Positions 1 through 11,074 of a stretch of 64,000 bases of DNA are shown here, in pieces. This DNA comes from Triatoma infestans (lineage: Eukaryota > Arthropoda > Insecta > Hemiptera > Reduviidae). The translations under genes were made by a program, and so were the position numbers. The first letter of the stretch is position 1; each line of letters starts with the position of its first letter. The DNA lies in assembly GCA_011037195.1 (NCBI GenBank), contig JAAEAF010004339.1, forward strand, positions 1 through 64,000, in the 5' to 3' direction. The notes under the pieces were generated by a model. The model searched no databases and was not told the DNA's origin. It was given only the letters and a program-made list of their open reading frames with translations.

Positions 1-262
1 ATTTCAATTCAACAATGTCCTATACAATTCTGTCAACTAAATGATATTATTATATAAGTTGCCAAAATTCCCAGTTTGAAGAAAGTGCGTCATTACTGAA
101 TAGGTTATTTAGTTTTTTGTGATTCTCTCCATAAAAATGCCGACTGTTTTAACCACTCATTAGAATTGTAGAAGAAGTTGATTGAGTTGTGAAGAATGTT
201 ACTTTCTCTAACATTTCGCAGTAAGAAAAAGTCGTGTGAGTGTTTCTCACCAATTTTTTCTA
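1..262 (+). repeat. Family A repeat copy, 3' part
   Basis: The window opens inside a Family A unit. A module with the usual 'gccaaaattcccagtttgaag' type sequence and a degraded GAAGTGCG marker lies at 60-110. The terminal arm (cagtaagaaaaagtcg) and the GTGTGAGTGTTTCTCACC stem-loop lie at 221-250. No coding potential. Confidence 0.8.
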
Positions 263-540
263 ACTTTTTCCTTACTGAACAGTTCTTTTTCAGTTTTCTG
301 CGATTGTCGGCTCTTTTTTTTTTCGGAAGAAATAATTTTAAGGTCATTCTATAGGAGACAGGACGTTCCCCTTTACCTTCAAATTGCCATTTCATTATAA
401 TATAAGGTTCCCTCATTCGGCTGTGAAACTATGAAGACAATTAATTAATAATTTAGTAAAAAACTCGAAGTTTGAAGAAAATCTGTCCATAGAATTGGTG
501 TAAGAGAAAGTTGTAATGGTGTTTTACTTCAAATCTTCGA
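263..540 (+). repeat. Family A fragments in tandem after the first copy
   Basis: Two short pieces follow the first copy. One resembles the 'ttactgaacag...cagttttctgcgatt' part of the module. The other ends in a second terminal arm (gtaagagaaagt) at about 504-516 and a decayed stem-loop. They look like partial units rather than a full copy. Confidence 0.55.
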
Positions 541-1461
541 TTTTATTTTACTTATTTATTATTAGACAAAATGTGGTTACTGAGAATAATGTCATTAATT
601 TATTTTTTTACAACTTATCTAAGAATTCATCAAACAATTCATATTACATTACTTTCACTTCAGGGAACGACAATTTTTTATAAAAAAATTATTAAACAAA
701 TAAAAAAGAAACGGAAATTGCAATTATCATATTGTAAAGTAAAAAAAAAAAATAAAAAGGAAAGAAATAAAATAAAATACAGTGTTGCCAACTTATATAC
801 ATAATTCATTTGTGGCAATAAAGAAAGATGTTTATTTATTCTCCACCCCCTCAATTGGAGGAGTAATATTAGTTTATTTTTTGGTAACATTTTATTATAT
901 AATACCAACTATTTAAAAATTAATTAATTAAGAAATAGACAATGACTAATAATAAAATATCTAAATATGGTTTGGAAACACTTTCACCATGATTGCCATC
1001 AAAATAGAAATTGATTACAACAAATGGGAAGTTGTAAAATTTAGTATTTTTTATTTAATTTGGAAAACATAAAAAAATATATATATTTATCAAACAGTGA
1101 GTAGAGTGAACTTTTTTTTACATTCGAGTTCTTTCTGCAACTGCATAAAATTGGTTTCTTAATTTACATGAATATAAAAAATATGAAAAGTTCAATCTAC
1201 TCACACACACACAAAATAGACTAGTTTAGGTTAGGTTAGGTTGGGCAAAACACTTCCGCTATTTTTAACCTGCTCTCTTTAGTAAAACCTCAATGTCGTG
1301 GTTATTTGGGATTTGTTAGGAAATACGTTCTTGATTTCGGGCTAGTTACAGTGGAATAATAATACTTTTCAAGCAAAGAATATATTTTATTTTTATTTTA
1401 AATTGATTTATTAACAATAAAAATAACCAGTTTTGTGGTGACCAACAAGCCAGGACCAGAT
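541..1461. other. AT-rich spacer, no gene seen
   Basis: Low-complexity A/T-rich DNA. Open frames here are short, lysine- or isoleucine-rich and match no family I recognise. The only notable item is three TTAGG units at 1226-1240, the arthropod telomere motif as a short interstitial run. Confidence 0.7.
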
Positions 1462-2555
1462 TTGAAACACTCACACGACTTTCTCTTACTGCCGTTAATA
1501 TAATTTACTATAAAATTAAAAAAATTTCTTTAGAGTTGCACCTAAATTCACTCCAGAAATGGTTCAATAAATGGGAAATCAAAATCAGTGCTGAAAAGAG
1601 CCAAACCATTTCCTTCACTCTCAGACGACTCACTACTGCTCCAGTTTATTATGACAATGTCGTCTTACTCCAGCTCGCTACTAGGACTATACTTGGACCG
1701 ACGCCTCACTTGGAATCCACATGTCAGACTCAAACGACCGGCACTACTTCAACGTTACAAAATGCTGATGCGATTACTTGACAAACGATCTAACCTAACA
1801 CTTACTAACAAACCTTAATCTACTAAGTCATATTTAAACCTATTTGGGCTTACGGTGCAGAACTGTGGGGTTAAACCAAACGACCTAATTATAATCGTAC
1901 CCAATCACTCCAAACCAAAATCCTCCGCAAAATCGCTTCAGCTCCTTTCTATGTCTCCAATCATAGACTACGAACTTAAATATCTACAGACTTACCTTAT
2001 CATACAAACTTAAATATACCATACGTCCCTCAAGAAATCCTATTCCGTTACAACAAATTTCACAACAGTTTATCATCATCTCACGTCAATCCTCTTGTTC
2101 ATGAGCTTGCATCCCTAACTAACCCTATAAATTCAGCACGAAGACTAAAACGTCAGTGGCCTCATGATCTACTTATTGAATAACTCCGAGTTTCACTAGT
2201 GAGTGACTTCTCCGCCCTTGTTTCTATGAATTAACAAATTCACTATTGTTAAGCTTTATAACAGGTGTAAGTAAATATCAATTAAAAATAAAAAAAATAT
2301 ATTTCCATATTTCTACATAGAATAGTATATAAATACAATAGTATTTATATACACATGTATCTAACCAAGGCAGATTACAGCCAGAAGTGATTAGACCGAA
2401 GTTCAGAAGAGAGCGCCAATAACATCGAACAAACCAACACAATATTCGCTAACTCAAAACGTGTATTTCCGGTGAAACTCTATTTCGAAATTATGACACG
2501 ATCGCAGTACTTCCTCTTACACGGCGTACAGCAATTTACAGTAAAAGTAAAGTAA
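1462..2555 (-). repeat. Family A repeat copy interrupted by a Jockey-like relic
   Basis: Read on the minus strand, the unit's start (GACACGATCGCAGTACTTCC and a decayed arm) lies at about 2495-2555. Its end (AACACTCACACGACTTTCTCTTACT on the plus strand, given in part) lies at 1465-1490. A LINE fragment of about 760 bp sits inside it, so the LINE arrived later than this copy. Confidence 0.7.
1534..2290 (+). pseudogene. Jockey/CR1-like LINE ORF2 fragment (RT C-terminal part)
   Basis: This is the C-terminal half of a non-LTR retrotransposon reverse transcriptase, in pieces across several frames. Near 1550 the translation gives a 'LQKWFNKWEIKISAEKSQTI' block, typical of the RT thumb in Jockey-type LINEs. 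Near 1840-1960 it gives 'AYGAELWG' and then 'LQTKILRKIASAPFYVSN', the usual W-G / lRxIxxAPwyvsN block. Stops and frame changes are frequent (for example at about 1817 and 1873). The segment ends in an A-rich stretch near 2280-2300 that may be the remains of the tail. It belongs to a different clade from the two large LINEs in this window. The fragment is 5'-truncated and dead. Confidence 0.8.
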
Positions 2556-2574
2556 TGCCTATTTTTTCAGGCGC

Positions 2575-2746
2575 GCTTAACGTCCAACTACCAAATTAGG
2601 TGTCGTGGACGGGGCGGAAGCACCTACTTTACTGTTAACATTTTTCATACCAATATAAAATTTAGCAGCTATACGCGGGACTCGAACTGGGGTCCTTCCA
2701 CTTACAAATCTATGCTCATAACCACTACACCAACACCCGCCTCTAG
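2575..2746 (-). repeat. tRNA-derived SINE
   Basis: On the minus strand a pol III A box TGGTGTAGTGG (2722-2732) and B box AGTTCGAGTCC (2678-2688) are spaced as in a tRNA. The sequence around them does not fold into proper acceptor and T stems, so this is a SINE head rather than a working tRNA. The body runs on towards about 2575. SINEs borrow LINE machinery; the partner LINE is not evident. Confidence 0.65.
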
Positions 2747-2837
2747 AAATTTACATAGTTTTGATTTATTATTTATAAATATAGATATTATGAAGTTACA
2801 AATTTTACATATAACTGAAAGTTAAGATATATATATG

Positions 2838-2870
<33 letters not shown>

Positions 2871-3040
2871 CGTTTAGCTAACATCTGTCACGAAGTTTTC
2901 CAGCAAAATCTATCGTTCTATTGTAAATGTTTATAAACGTTAAAATGTTTTTTCAGTTTCGTGTAATTTTCTCGAAAATTTCTCCTACAATTTTCTTTGA
3001 ACGTCGAATACTATCTACATATATATGGCGCTACTTTCTC
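2747..3040. other. Spacer with GT microsatellite
   Basis: AT-rich DNA with an AT/GT microsatellite at about 2829-2869. The part after it (cgttaaaatgttttttcag, gtgtaattttctcgaaaatt) resembles a decayed Family A module on the plus strand. Confidence 0.5.
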
Positions 3041-3240
3041 GGCACAATAAAGTGCGGCTGGTTTGGGTGCCTGATCATAAAAGGGTAGAAGGCAACAGAC
3101 AACCGATCAACTGGCCAAAAACGGAGGGAATACTCCGTTCTATACCGTACACAATATTTTTAATAAAGAATTCTTAACGGAGGAGGAACTGATTTCTGTA
3201 TTATGGACCTCACTGGCTGTCAATGTATAAATATGTGTTA
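3041..3240 (+). pseudogene. LINE RNase H C-terminal fragment
   Basis: The plus strand translates to a block around 'VRLVWVPDHKRVEGNRQ'. This matches the last RNase H motif (W-V-P-G-H-x-G-x-x-G-N-E) and the following D-Q-L-A-K region of LINE ORF2. Key residues are changed (GHKG to DHKR, NE to NR) and the frame breaks soon after. It appears to belong to the family of the large LINE at 51827-56070. Confidence 0.65.
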
Positions 3241-3552
3241 TAAGCCAAAAAAATACAGAAATCTGCTGGTTCAAGAATTTAATTATTAAATTTCTTATTA
3301 AAGTATCACTTACATATCTATTTTACATTAGGTTAACATGCTTTAATATTTAACCGTTAGAAGTTAAAATATAAGTATACCAATTAAATATAAATACAGG
3401 TATTATAAAAATATAAATATACCAAATAAAAATTATAGAAAACAAAAATTGTCGACTCTGGCAGACCGAGAATATTTCATTGCCATGTTTTGTGTATCAA
3501 CTTTGTAAAAGTATACTTTCTTTAATAAATACAGTATATCATTATTATTATT

Positions 3553-3775
3553 ATTTACTGCGTTCTATGATCCGGAACCTGTCCTAGGCATAGCCAAAAG
3601 GACGGTGCGGGCGTTCTGAGGGGATGGATTCACAAGCGTTGGAGGCTAAGTTCGGGGGCAATGCACAAAAAGTAGGTTCTACAAACATCTGCGCAAGGTA
3701 GGGTTGATTAACTGGAAGCCTTTGTGCAGAATATCAGGAGGAGGAGGAAACGGCCTCTTAATGTTGTTCGTTTGT
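3553..3775 (+). pseudogene. LINE ORF2 C-terminal tail fragment (51.8-56 kb family)
   Basis: In plus-strand translation 'DPEPVLGIAKRTVRAF' (about 3568-3620) and then 'FYKHLRKVGLINWKPLC' (about 3680-3730) match the tail of the large minus-strand LINE, which reads 'GPEPVLGIAKSMARASL' and 'FKKHLHKVGLVDVEPLRRLC'. Stops and frame changes interrupt it. With 3041-3240 it is probably one insertion that has lost its middle. Confidence 0.75.
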
Positions 3776-3784
3776 GTTGCAATC

Positions 3785-4140
3785 GGCGATCGCGATATGT
3801 ATAATTCCAAATTAGAAGAAAATCGGTAAAACTGAAATAGATGCCACTTCACAGAATAGATGACTGAGATTTTGTTCGGAATTTTCTCGAAAACGACTGA
3901 TCTGCACCAATGATTTGCTTTAAACGTGGAATACCAACTCCACAGATGATCAATTTGAATTTCTCCGGAAATATTCATATTTGGGTGTTTTGTGGAATCT
4001 GGGTCCATTACTTTTTAATGTTATTTGAGTTTGTATAATGTTTTTGGCGCTCCCTTCTGGAATACAGTGTAAACACATTCTGTTTGTACCTGCCAAAGAT
4101 ATTAATCAAAGAGAAAGTCGTGTGAATATTTCACAGAAGT
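3785..4140 (+). repeat. Family A repeat copy, 3' half
   Basis: It holds module sequence (aattccaaattagaagaaaatcgg at about 3806, shown in part; ttctcgaaaacgactga at 3883-3900). It ends with agagaaagtcgtgtgaatatttcac at about 4110-4135, the terminal arm plus a decayed stem-loop. The 5' half is replaced by the LINE fragment. Confidence 0.75.
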
Positions 4141-4211
4141 TACTTCAAACATGTATTTCCGGTAAAATATCATTTCAAACATTTCAAACAATCGCATTAT
4201 TTCTTTTTACT
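4140..4211 (-). repeat. Family A 5'-end fragment
   Basis: The plus strand reads acatgtatttccggtaaaat ... caatcgcattatttc, the reverse of the Family A start (GATCGTGTC ... CACCGGAAATACATG). It abuts the preceding copy in opposite orientation. Confidence 0.55.
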
Positions 4212-5097
4212 TTTCCAAAAAACAAATGCTTCATGTAAACAAAATATGGAAACGTGTAAATCTTTTTTTTGCCCAGAGCTTATTAGGGAAAAATAGCCAA
4301 ATTAAAAAAGCTATGCGCCAGCTGGTCTATAAATTAATTACAAAGAAACACGTATAAAATAAATTAAATACTATAAACCATGACCCCCACTCTACAAAAA
4401 AAAAGGAAGGAGAATCTACTCTTTTCAACAGGAAGAACATAATAACACAACCAGTGGAAGAGAAGTGGGAGGTAAAAACTAAAAAATAGAAAAAATATTA
4501 AAAAAAAAGAATAAAGCGGAAGTGATCCGTACAAATACCTGTCACCTTTGACTATATTTAAAGTATTTTTGCCGCTTATTCATTCACACACTCTCTTTGT
4601 CTTTCCCATTGCCGTCCATACAATCTCTGCCCCCCCCCCCTGGCTCTCTTTCTTTATTCCAGCAACCAGTTTGCTTACATAGAAACAAAACCGGTTTGCT
4701 GTTCCATCCTCTTGCAGACTGCATCTCTCTTTCTAAATAAGCTCGCCGCACCGCCGCGCCACCATAGAACGCTCAGTTGCTTGGGGATACCATTTTATGG
4801 CCGGTTCACAACCTCTTTAACAGGCATAGATCGCCAGAGATAGGGGGTGTTAGAGAGAAAGAGTGAGATAGAGTTAGTGGGAAAGAGAGACGGTGAGAGA
4901 ATTTCTTATCTTCTACCATTCATTCGCTCCTAAATACATATATAAAACGAATACTACAATATTATCAGCTAGTAATGATTATTCTCGAGATCATTACACA
5001 TTAGGTAATGCTACTAAACTTTGATTGGCTCAAACAATACTATTACAAATGTTGTTATTAATTTGGTTCTATGATATTTGGTGGCAGAGTAACTAAA
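4212..5097. other. Spacer, no gene seen
   Basis: Low-complexity DNA with A-rich and GA-rich tracts (for example 4850-4900) and a C run near 4630. No open frame of note and no recognisable mobile-element protein. Confidence 0.65.
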
Positions 5098-5845
5098 AAA
5101 ACCAGTTGTGAAACTCGCACACGACTTCTCTCACCGCTTGTAATACCAATATATTGCACGAAATGACTAATTTCTCTTTAAACTTCAAAATTTAATCATT
5201 TGTCTCTAACATAAATATATAGATACAGGGGGGGGGATGTACCAAAGTAATAATAGAAGTGATTGCATTATTGCGGCAATAAGATTGAACCAACCTCATG
5301 TAACACTGTAACAATTTAATGTCAATAAGAACCACCCACCCCCCACCCCCTAAAACAATTTTTCCTGGAAAAACATTTCCACCTGTGCAGTTAGATCCAA
5401 ATTTAAAGGAAATCGTTGTACTCGTTTTCGAGAGAATTCCAAAGTCTCAAGAAACCCATTCTGCAAAGTAGCACTTCCGGTAAATCGATTTTCTTCTTCC
5501 AAATTTGGTAATCGAAGGTGGGCGCTATAACATACAATATAGCATTATAGGTGCTAGAACCATACATTAAAGTATACTTTATAAGAAAGCTAAACGCTAC
5601 TTTTCTCCACAACAACCTCAGAAAAAAAAAGTCAATACTGCCGGGAAAATATGACAAATAAAAGTGATTGGTATTTATACGTATAGCAGTATAAGAACAA
5701 TCTGTCATGCGATATTTGGTTGGCGAACAGAGAGGCGATTGGCGGCTATACACAGAGGACCACAAAGTATTTCCAGTGATAACACAATTTCCAACATCTT
5801 TATCACGATCGCATCGCTTCCACTTATTAGGAATAAGAGAAAATA
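5098..5845 (-). repeat. Family A repeat copy, near full length
   Basis: The 3' end (gaaactcgcacacgacttctc) is at about 5108 and the 5' end (tatcacgatcgcatcgcttcc ... aataagagaaaa) at about 5800-5845. The reverse module marker cacttccggtaaatcgattt sits at about 5471. It is around 750 bp, with no coding content beyond chance frames. Confidence 0.8.
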
Positions 5846-5857
5846 AAATGAAAAATA

Positions 5858-5960
5858 GAGCGTCAACTCACACGACTTTCTCTTACTCCAATTTCTCACA
5901 ATTCGACTCATAAATTTTTCCTAAAAAATACGAATTTTCCCCACCATTTAGTGGACAATA
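5858..5960 (-). repeat. Family A 3'-end fragment
   Basis: tcaactcacacgactttctcttactcc at 5864-5890 (given in part) is the reversed Family A 3' end. It directly follows the previous copy's 5' end, so two units sit head to tail on the minus strand. The rest of this unit is missing. Confidence 0.65.
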
Positions 5961-6029
5961 ATTATACACTGTGAAGTATGGCCACACAAAACATTGCTCC
6001 AATAATTTAATCAGTAAGAAAAACTTTGT

Positions 6030-6790
6030 TAGGATTCCTTACGGAGTTCAATCTTGGTATTCCGTCTAATATACTACCACCGCATCTACTATATGTAGAT
6101 TTCGGAAAAAATCCATCAACCGGAAGTGCGACATTACTTAAAACTTATTTTCATTAAACTTGGTTTTATTTGAAATAATTTCCCGGGAAAATTTATTTTT
6201 TTGAGGGGTGGTGGAGGAATAGTAAAGTTAAGCTTTTCTCTAACGTATTACATCAATTCAATATATATGTTTGTATCATTTATACAACAGATATTTATAT
6301 GTCTTCGTAGCATTACTAGGTTTCCAAATTTGTTAGAAGAAAATCGGTTAACCGAATTGCAATACCTCACATGGTAAGTTTTTGAGTTTTTCTTTTTTTT
6401 AATTTTCTCCAAAATGACTGTAATGATTTTCTTTAAACTTGGTGTGCGCTAACTGCTCAGATATATACGTCATCACTTTTATTTGAAAACATTAAAAAAA
6501 AAAAAATTATTTTAGACAATTTTGCCGAATTTGTGACGTTGAATTTCAAATATATCGGGTTGGTTCTATGTTTTGGCACACTTATCACTTTTCTGACAGC
6601 TTGGGTTGGTAGGTTGGTACTTTCCCCCGTCCTCCGCATCATCACTATATTTTATGTTGGGACAAGTGAGCGAAATTTGAAGACTAAAGAAAGTTTAATA
6701 TATAAGTAATTTAAGTTTAATATATCGTATAATTGTATTACCAGAGTGCAAGAGCAAGTAGTCTGTGAGTGTTTCACATCAGAATTTTTA
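6030..6790 (+). repeat. Family A repeat copy, 5'-truncated
   Basis: The module marker caaccggaagtgcgac is at about 6118. A second, eroded module lies near 6330-6480. The terminal arm and stem-loop (gtctgtgagtgtttcacatc) are at about 6752-6775. The GT core and the start are absent. Confidence 0.75.
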
Positions 6791-7397
6791 TTTATTTATT
6801 AGATTCCACAATTCTGGTTCTCTTTATTTATTTTATGGCGCTCTAAGAATCATATTTAATTATTTCTTTCATTCATTCATATTTGCTTCTGTATAAGAAC
6901 ATTTTTTCTATACTTTTCCTTTTATCCTACTTCTACAATGGCTTAAAAGGAAAGATTTAAAAAGGGTGGGAGGGAGAGGGGGAGAGACAGGGAGAGAGAG
7001 AGAGAGAAAGATGTGCTGATGAATGGTTTTGGAGACGGTAATTTACACGTAGAAAAAACAGAACAAATAAACTAACAAATTCTTTCATTAAGTTTGAACT
7101 GATTGGTGACGGAGAAAATAACGGGTCAAATTATAATAAATCAAAAGATTTATTCAGTCTACTGTTTCCTTTATATATATATTATCTATATATATATAGA
7201 TAATATCGTATTACTAGTACTTCTCTATTAGTGTGTGTATGATGTGTGTTAAAATCAATAATTTCAACTCGAAGAAGAAATTAGTGTGTCAGTGTGTGAG
7301 GTAGAGAAGCCATATCACACTATTCACATCCCCCCAAGCTATCCTACACCCAACTACCATACATTGTTTTCCATAACTATAAAAAAAAATAAATGGT
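6791..7397. other. Spacer with GA tract and AT palindrome
   Basis: No gene. A GA-rich tract lies at about 6968-7009 and a perfect 28 bp palindrome at 7179-7206 (arms atattatctatata). GT-rich simple sequence follows at 7230-7300. Confidence 0.65.
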
Positions 7398-8162
7398 CTA
7401 AAACACTCACTTGACTTTCTTTTACTATAATCTAAATAGATTTTAATTATTTATTTTTACGGCTGTTATCTAGTTACAAATTTCACATACAACTGGAAAT
7501 ATATGTATATGGGCTTCCGAAATGGATTCAGAAACAAACAAAAAAATGGATTTTTCTATATAAAAACACAATAACTCTGTACTATTTACTAGCTTTGGCA
7601 TATTGCTGTTTATAATTAATATAAATATTATCAATTTACAATATTTTAATCACAAAAACTCCTACCGTTCTTTGAGAATACACTAGAAATGCATTTATTG
7701 TGGCTTTCTGGTCTTGGGACAGACATTGTAATGCTTTTTTTTATTCCACATTATTTTTAATTTTATCCCCACCTCCCAAAAGTCTTCTTAAATAAATTTT
7801 TCCGGAGAAAGGTATGAAATAAAAGTTGTATCTCTTTATATGTGTAATCGATAATCTTAGTTTCAAGAAAATGTTGGAGTTGTTTTCAAGACAATTGTAA
7901 AAAAAAAACTGGAAACTTCAATAAGTAAGTGGAACTTCCGGTTGAGGAATTTTAATAGATAAGTTCCAGCTGAAAGTCAAGTTTAACAAGTTTCAACTAC
8001 CGGCGATTTTACGTTATTTTTTTTTAGCTATGTGCATACACACATAGACGATCATTTTCTGGACTCAAGGGTTATCAAAATATGTATTTCCGGCGAAAAC
8101 TCGATATCGAAAGTTTAACACGATTGCAATTCTGTCTCTGACAGCAGTAAGAGAAAGTAGCA
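7398..8162 (-). repeat. Family A repeat copy, near full length
   Basis: The 3' end (aacactcacttgactttct) is at 7402-7420 and the 5' end (aacacgattgcaattctg ... cagtaagagaaagtag) at about 8117-8160. The module marker gaacttccggttgagg is at about 7931. The central microsatellite is reduced to gtgcatacacacat near 8033. Confidence 0.8.
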
Positions 8163-8394
8163 AAAAAAAAAAAAAAAGAAACAATCTAGCTAAGAGTATT
8201 GCGTGTTTCAGTGTGATACACTTGTGATGAAGATATAGTAAAAACAAACGACTTGTGCTATCTTGTATTTATTTTTTTAAATGATGACTTTATTTTCTAG
8301 CCAGTATTGCATGACCAAGAAACACAATAATCGCAACACATGTTTGCCAGCTGTTTATGAACATATAAATAAATATAAATCCAAATATAAGAGA

Positions 8395-8625
8395 GAAGGG
8401 ATTAGTTCAGTGGTTAGTGGGTTGGACTCCCACGCGGAGGTCCCGGTACGAGTCTTTAGAGTTTTTCTACCTAGAAGCCTGTACAGCTCACTCTTCGGTG
8501 ATTGACAGTGTTGTCTGTAGCGAGAGAACACTGTCCGGAGGCCGGCAGTGCACTCAGAAGGCTCCGGGCGCCAATGACTATAGATGTTGACGCGCCTTAT
8601 CAATCTATCAATTTAGTATTTAAAC
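8395..8625 (+). repeat. tRNA-derived SINE
   Basis: A pol III A box TAGTTCAGTGG (8403-8413) and a B box GGTACGAGTC (8445-8454) sit at tRNA spacing, followed by a GC-richer unrelated body that ends near an AT tail at about 8610. The B box has one change from GGTTCGA and the tRNA stems do not close, so a functional tRNA is unlikely. It differs from the SINE at 2575-2746 in its body. Confidence 0.65.
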
Positions 8626-8794
8626 ACCTTGAGCGATTATTAATTAATTATTACTTTCTCTTTATTGCTGCAAAGAAGAAGTAATGCAAACGTATAACAT
8701 TTTTGAAATTGAGTTTTCCCTGGAAATATACGCTTTGATGTGCTCTGAATCCGAAAATGTGTTTGTTTTAAGAAACAGGTTCTCTCTGTCTAGG

Positions 8795-9060
8795 AACAGC
8801 ATAGCTCAAAAACTAAAAATCATAGAAAGTTCAAATTTGATATTATTCCATTTTGGTAACACAATGGGATCTGACAGGAAGTTATCTGTCACGATTCCTC
8901 AGCCGGAAGTATACCATTTTATTGAATGGATACTTTTCCGTTTTTTATTTGTTTGTGATTTCCTTGAAAATAACTTCGACGGCTTTCTAAAAACATTGGA
9001 TGTCTATCATTTTTATTTGAAATAATATTTTTGTGGAAAAATTAATATTACAGATTTCCG
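8795..9060 (+). repeat. Family A repeat copy, central part
   Basis: It starts at the aacagcatagctcaaaaact block that normally follows the GT core. It continues through cctcagccggaagtatacc (about 8900) and a module to tttatttgaaataat (about 9015). The 3' half is replaced by the ~240 bp repeat that follows. Confidence 0.75.
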
Positions 9061-9089
9061 AGGAAGGAATGATATTGTTGGCATTCTTC

Positions 9090-9345
9090 AAAAGAGAGGG
9101 GGATACCCAAACCCAACGCCATCTAAAGCTTCTCTCGACACATAAAGCTAACTCAAAGAACAATGAAAACAATCGGGTCTAGAACAAGAATCCAGACCCG
9201 GGACTAATCCACCTAAAATTCATCACAGCCCGAACCAATTGGACCATAACCTAACATGGAAAAATAGCCTAAGCTCTTCTACAGACATCCTGTTCTGACC
9301 AAAGGTGCTGAACCTAGCTCTTCACAACCCAAACAATCGTTCATC
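9090..9345 (+). repeat. ~240 bp dispersed repeat, copy 1
   Basis: This segment is shared with 11075-11312. Both contain the landmarks ctaaagctt/ccaaagctt, a CCCGGG-containing centre and 'atagcctaagct' followed by 'ccacagaca'/'ctacagaca', in the same order and orientation. I see no coding capacity and no clear termini. Each copy follows a plus-strand Family A 5' part, so it may be an internal block of a longer Family A variant. Confidence 0.7.
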
Positions 9346-9794
9346 AAATTTATCATTCTATACATAATTATAGCAACGAGAGTCAAGATAAAGTCTGTAT
9401 GAGATTTTTAATTTAATAATAATTTCTAAGATGTCCAAGGATTTAAAAGAAATAAATAGAACTCAGTAAAAGGAAATAATTTTTTTTTTAATATTTATTT
9501 TTATCCTTTAAATTCTGTAAATACCTTTCCCCTAACTATCTGGAGGATTGGGGAAAAGATGAGATACATTTTTTTCTAACCCACCCTGGAGATCTCTGCC
9601 CAGTTTCCTCCCTGCCGTGTTTATACGCTTCACAGGATTCGATTTCACGGTGGAACAGATTTTTCTTTTTCCATCCTTTCCCTATCTGTTGAAAAAAAAT
9701 TTGCAACCAACAAAAATTACATGTAACAGTGAGGAGGGGCAGGAAATCTTTGGAACACCATCTTTATTATAAGTATTTTCGAAAATAAATAACA
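9346..9794. other. Spacer, no gene seen
   Basis: AT-rich DNA with T runs; no recognised element. Confidence 0.55.
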
Positions 9795-9880
9795 TTGAGG
9801 TCTTTTTGCTTTCTCTTACGGCTTGTATAAACAGGAAGTATTGCATGTGTGTCAAGTTTTCGCAACTACATTTCACCACA
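9795..9880 (+). repeat. Family A 5'-end fragment
   Basis: gctttctcttacggcttg ... caggaagtattgcatgtg (about 9808-9850) is the Family A start arm and the beginning of the body. The copy is cut short and runs into another unit in the opposite orientation. Confidence 0.65.
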
Positions 9881-9945
9881 ACATGTTCTGAGATCTCTTC
9901 AGCACGAAAAAATAGTTTTAGCGAAATGTCCGTAAAGAAAAAAAA

Positions 9946-10790
9946 TCTAGTGGACTTTCTATTACTCCAAATGGTGAAAATTAATTAACAAATTTTCTTT
10001 AAAATTACATTAATGTTTAATTGGACTGACGATAAATAAGTGGTGATAGAGGTTATACTTGTATGGAGCGCCTTCTGTCAAAACCAACAAAGCTTGTGCC
10101 GTTTAAATTTAAACTTACCTGACAGTAAGTCCAAACCACTGTACAATCAATTTTTATGGAAAAATTCCCAATAAATGTGATATTTTTTTATTTATATAGC
10201 GAGGGAAACAAGTTTAAAGAAAATCGTTGCAGCTGTTTTAGAGAATGTCAACAATCTACTCAGTAGAACTGAGTCAGTAGAACGCTTCTTGGCACTTCCG
10301 GTTAACCGATTTTGTCCAAATTTGGAATTCTATTAATGCTTTTAGTTTACTCGTATATTAAAATTATATATTGTCCTGAAGTGGAACTTTAGAGAATAGC
10401 ATCACGCTACTGTTACCTCAAGAACCTCCAAAAAATCAATTTACCCAGGAAAATGTTTTAAATAAAAGTGATAGGGATTTATGTTTATAGATACAAAGTT
10501 TAAAAAATAATCCTTGGAGCGGTTTTTGAGAAAATCTGGAAATACTGAAAAAAAAATCACCTTTCCCAGGATTCTCCAGAAATCACAATTTCTTAGAGAA
10601 ATATTTCAACTTGACGAATTTTGATCGTATCTTTTTGGGATATTTACTTTTAACGGAACATCTAGTTGTGAGCTCTCTTTCATTTTTTTTCTGATCACAG
10701 ACTAAAAACATTTTTTCGTATTTAGAGGACCTCAAAACATGTATTTTCCGGTAAAAAATCATTCCGTAAAATTTAAGAGATAACAAAAGA
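9946..10790 (-). repeat. Family A repeat copy, near full length
   Basis: The 3' end (ctagtggactttctattactcc, in part) is at about 9946. The module marker gcacttccggttaaccgatt is at about 10292. The 5' part (acatgtattttccggtaaaa) is at about 10737. At 10070-10100 it holds the tggagcgccttct / aaccaacaaagcttgtg block also seen in the copy at 41275-41945. Confidence 0.75.
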
Positions 10791-10802
10791 TTTCAATGTA
10801 TT

Positions 10803-11065
10803 TTTTACTTTCTCTAGTAAGAGGAAGTATTGAGACGTGTCAAATTTCCGAAAAAGAGTTTTCGACGGAAATACATTTTTTGAGGTCCCCTGAGTATAAA
10901 AAAATGTTATTGAAGAATGGGCTGTACGCATGTTTACAGAATATCTCAAAAACGAAAAATCGCAGGAAGCTCAAACTTGGAATTCCGTTTGTACAGGTTC
11001 GCCTTTGCAGAATAGGATTTTGTAATTTTCTCGAATACGGCCACAACGATTACGTTTGCTATATT
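10803..11065 (+). repeat. Family A repeat copy, 5' part
   Basis: The start arm (ttactttctctagtaagagg) lies at 10805-10830. The ccgacggaaatac-like block and the block from ctcaaaaacgaaaaatcgca (10945) follow, with a short GTACGC core. A 148-residue open frame runs from here through the adjoining repeat, but it matches no family and is a chance frame. Confidence 0.8.
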
Positions 11066-11074
11066 ATTATTCTT

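Noticed and set aside
1226..1240. Telomere
   Set aside because: Only three TTAGG units flanked by ordinary sequence; this is an interstitial motif.
8399..8470. Functional tRNA gene
   Set aside because: The A and B boxes are tRNA-like, but the acceptor and T stems do not pair, and a non-tRNA body follows as in SINEs.
8684..9025. 113-codon open frame as a possible gene
   Set aside because: It lies within Family A sequence, is not conserved in other copies and has no motif.
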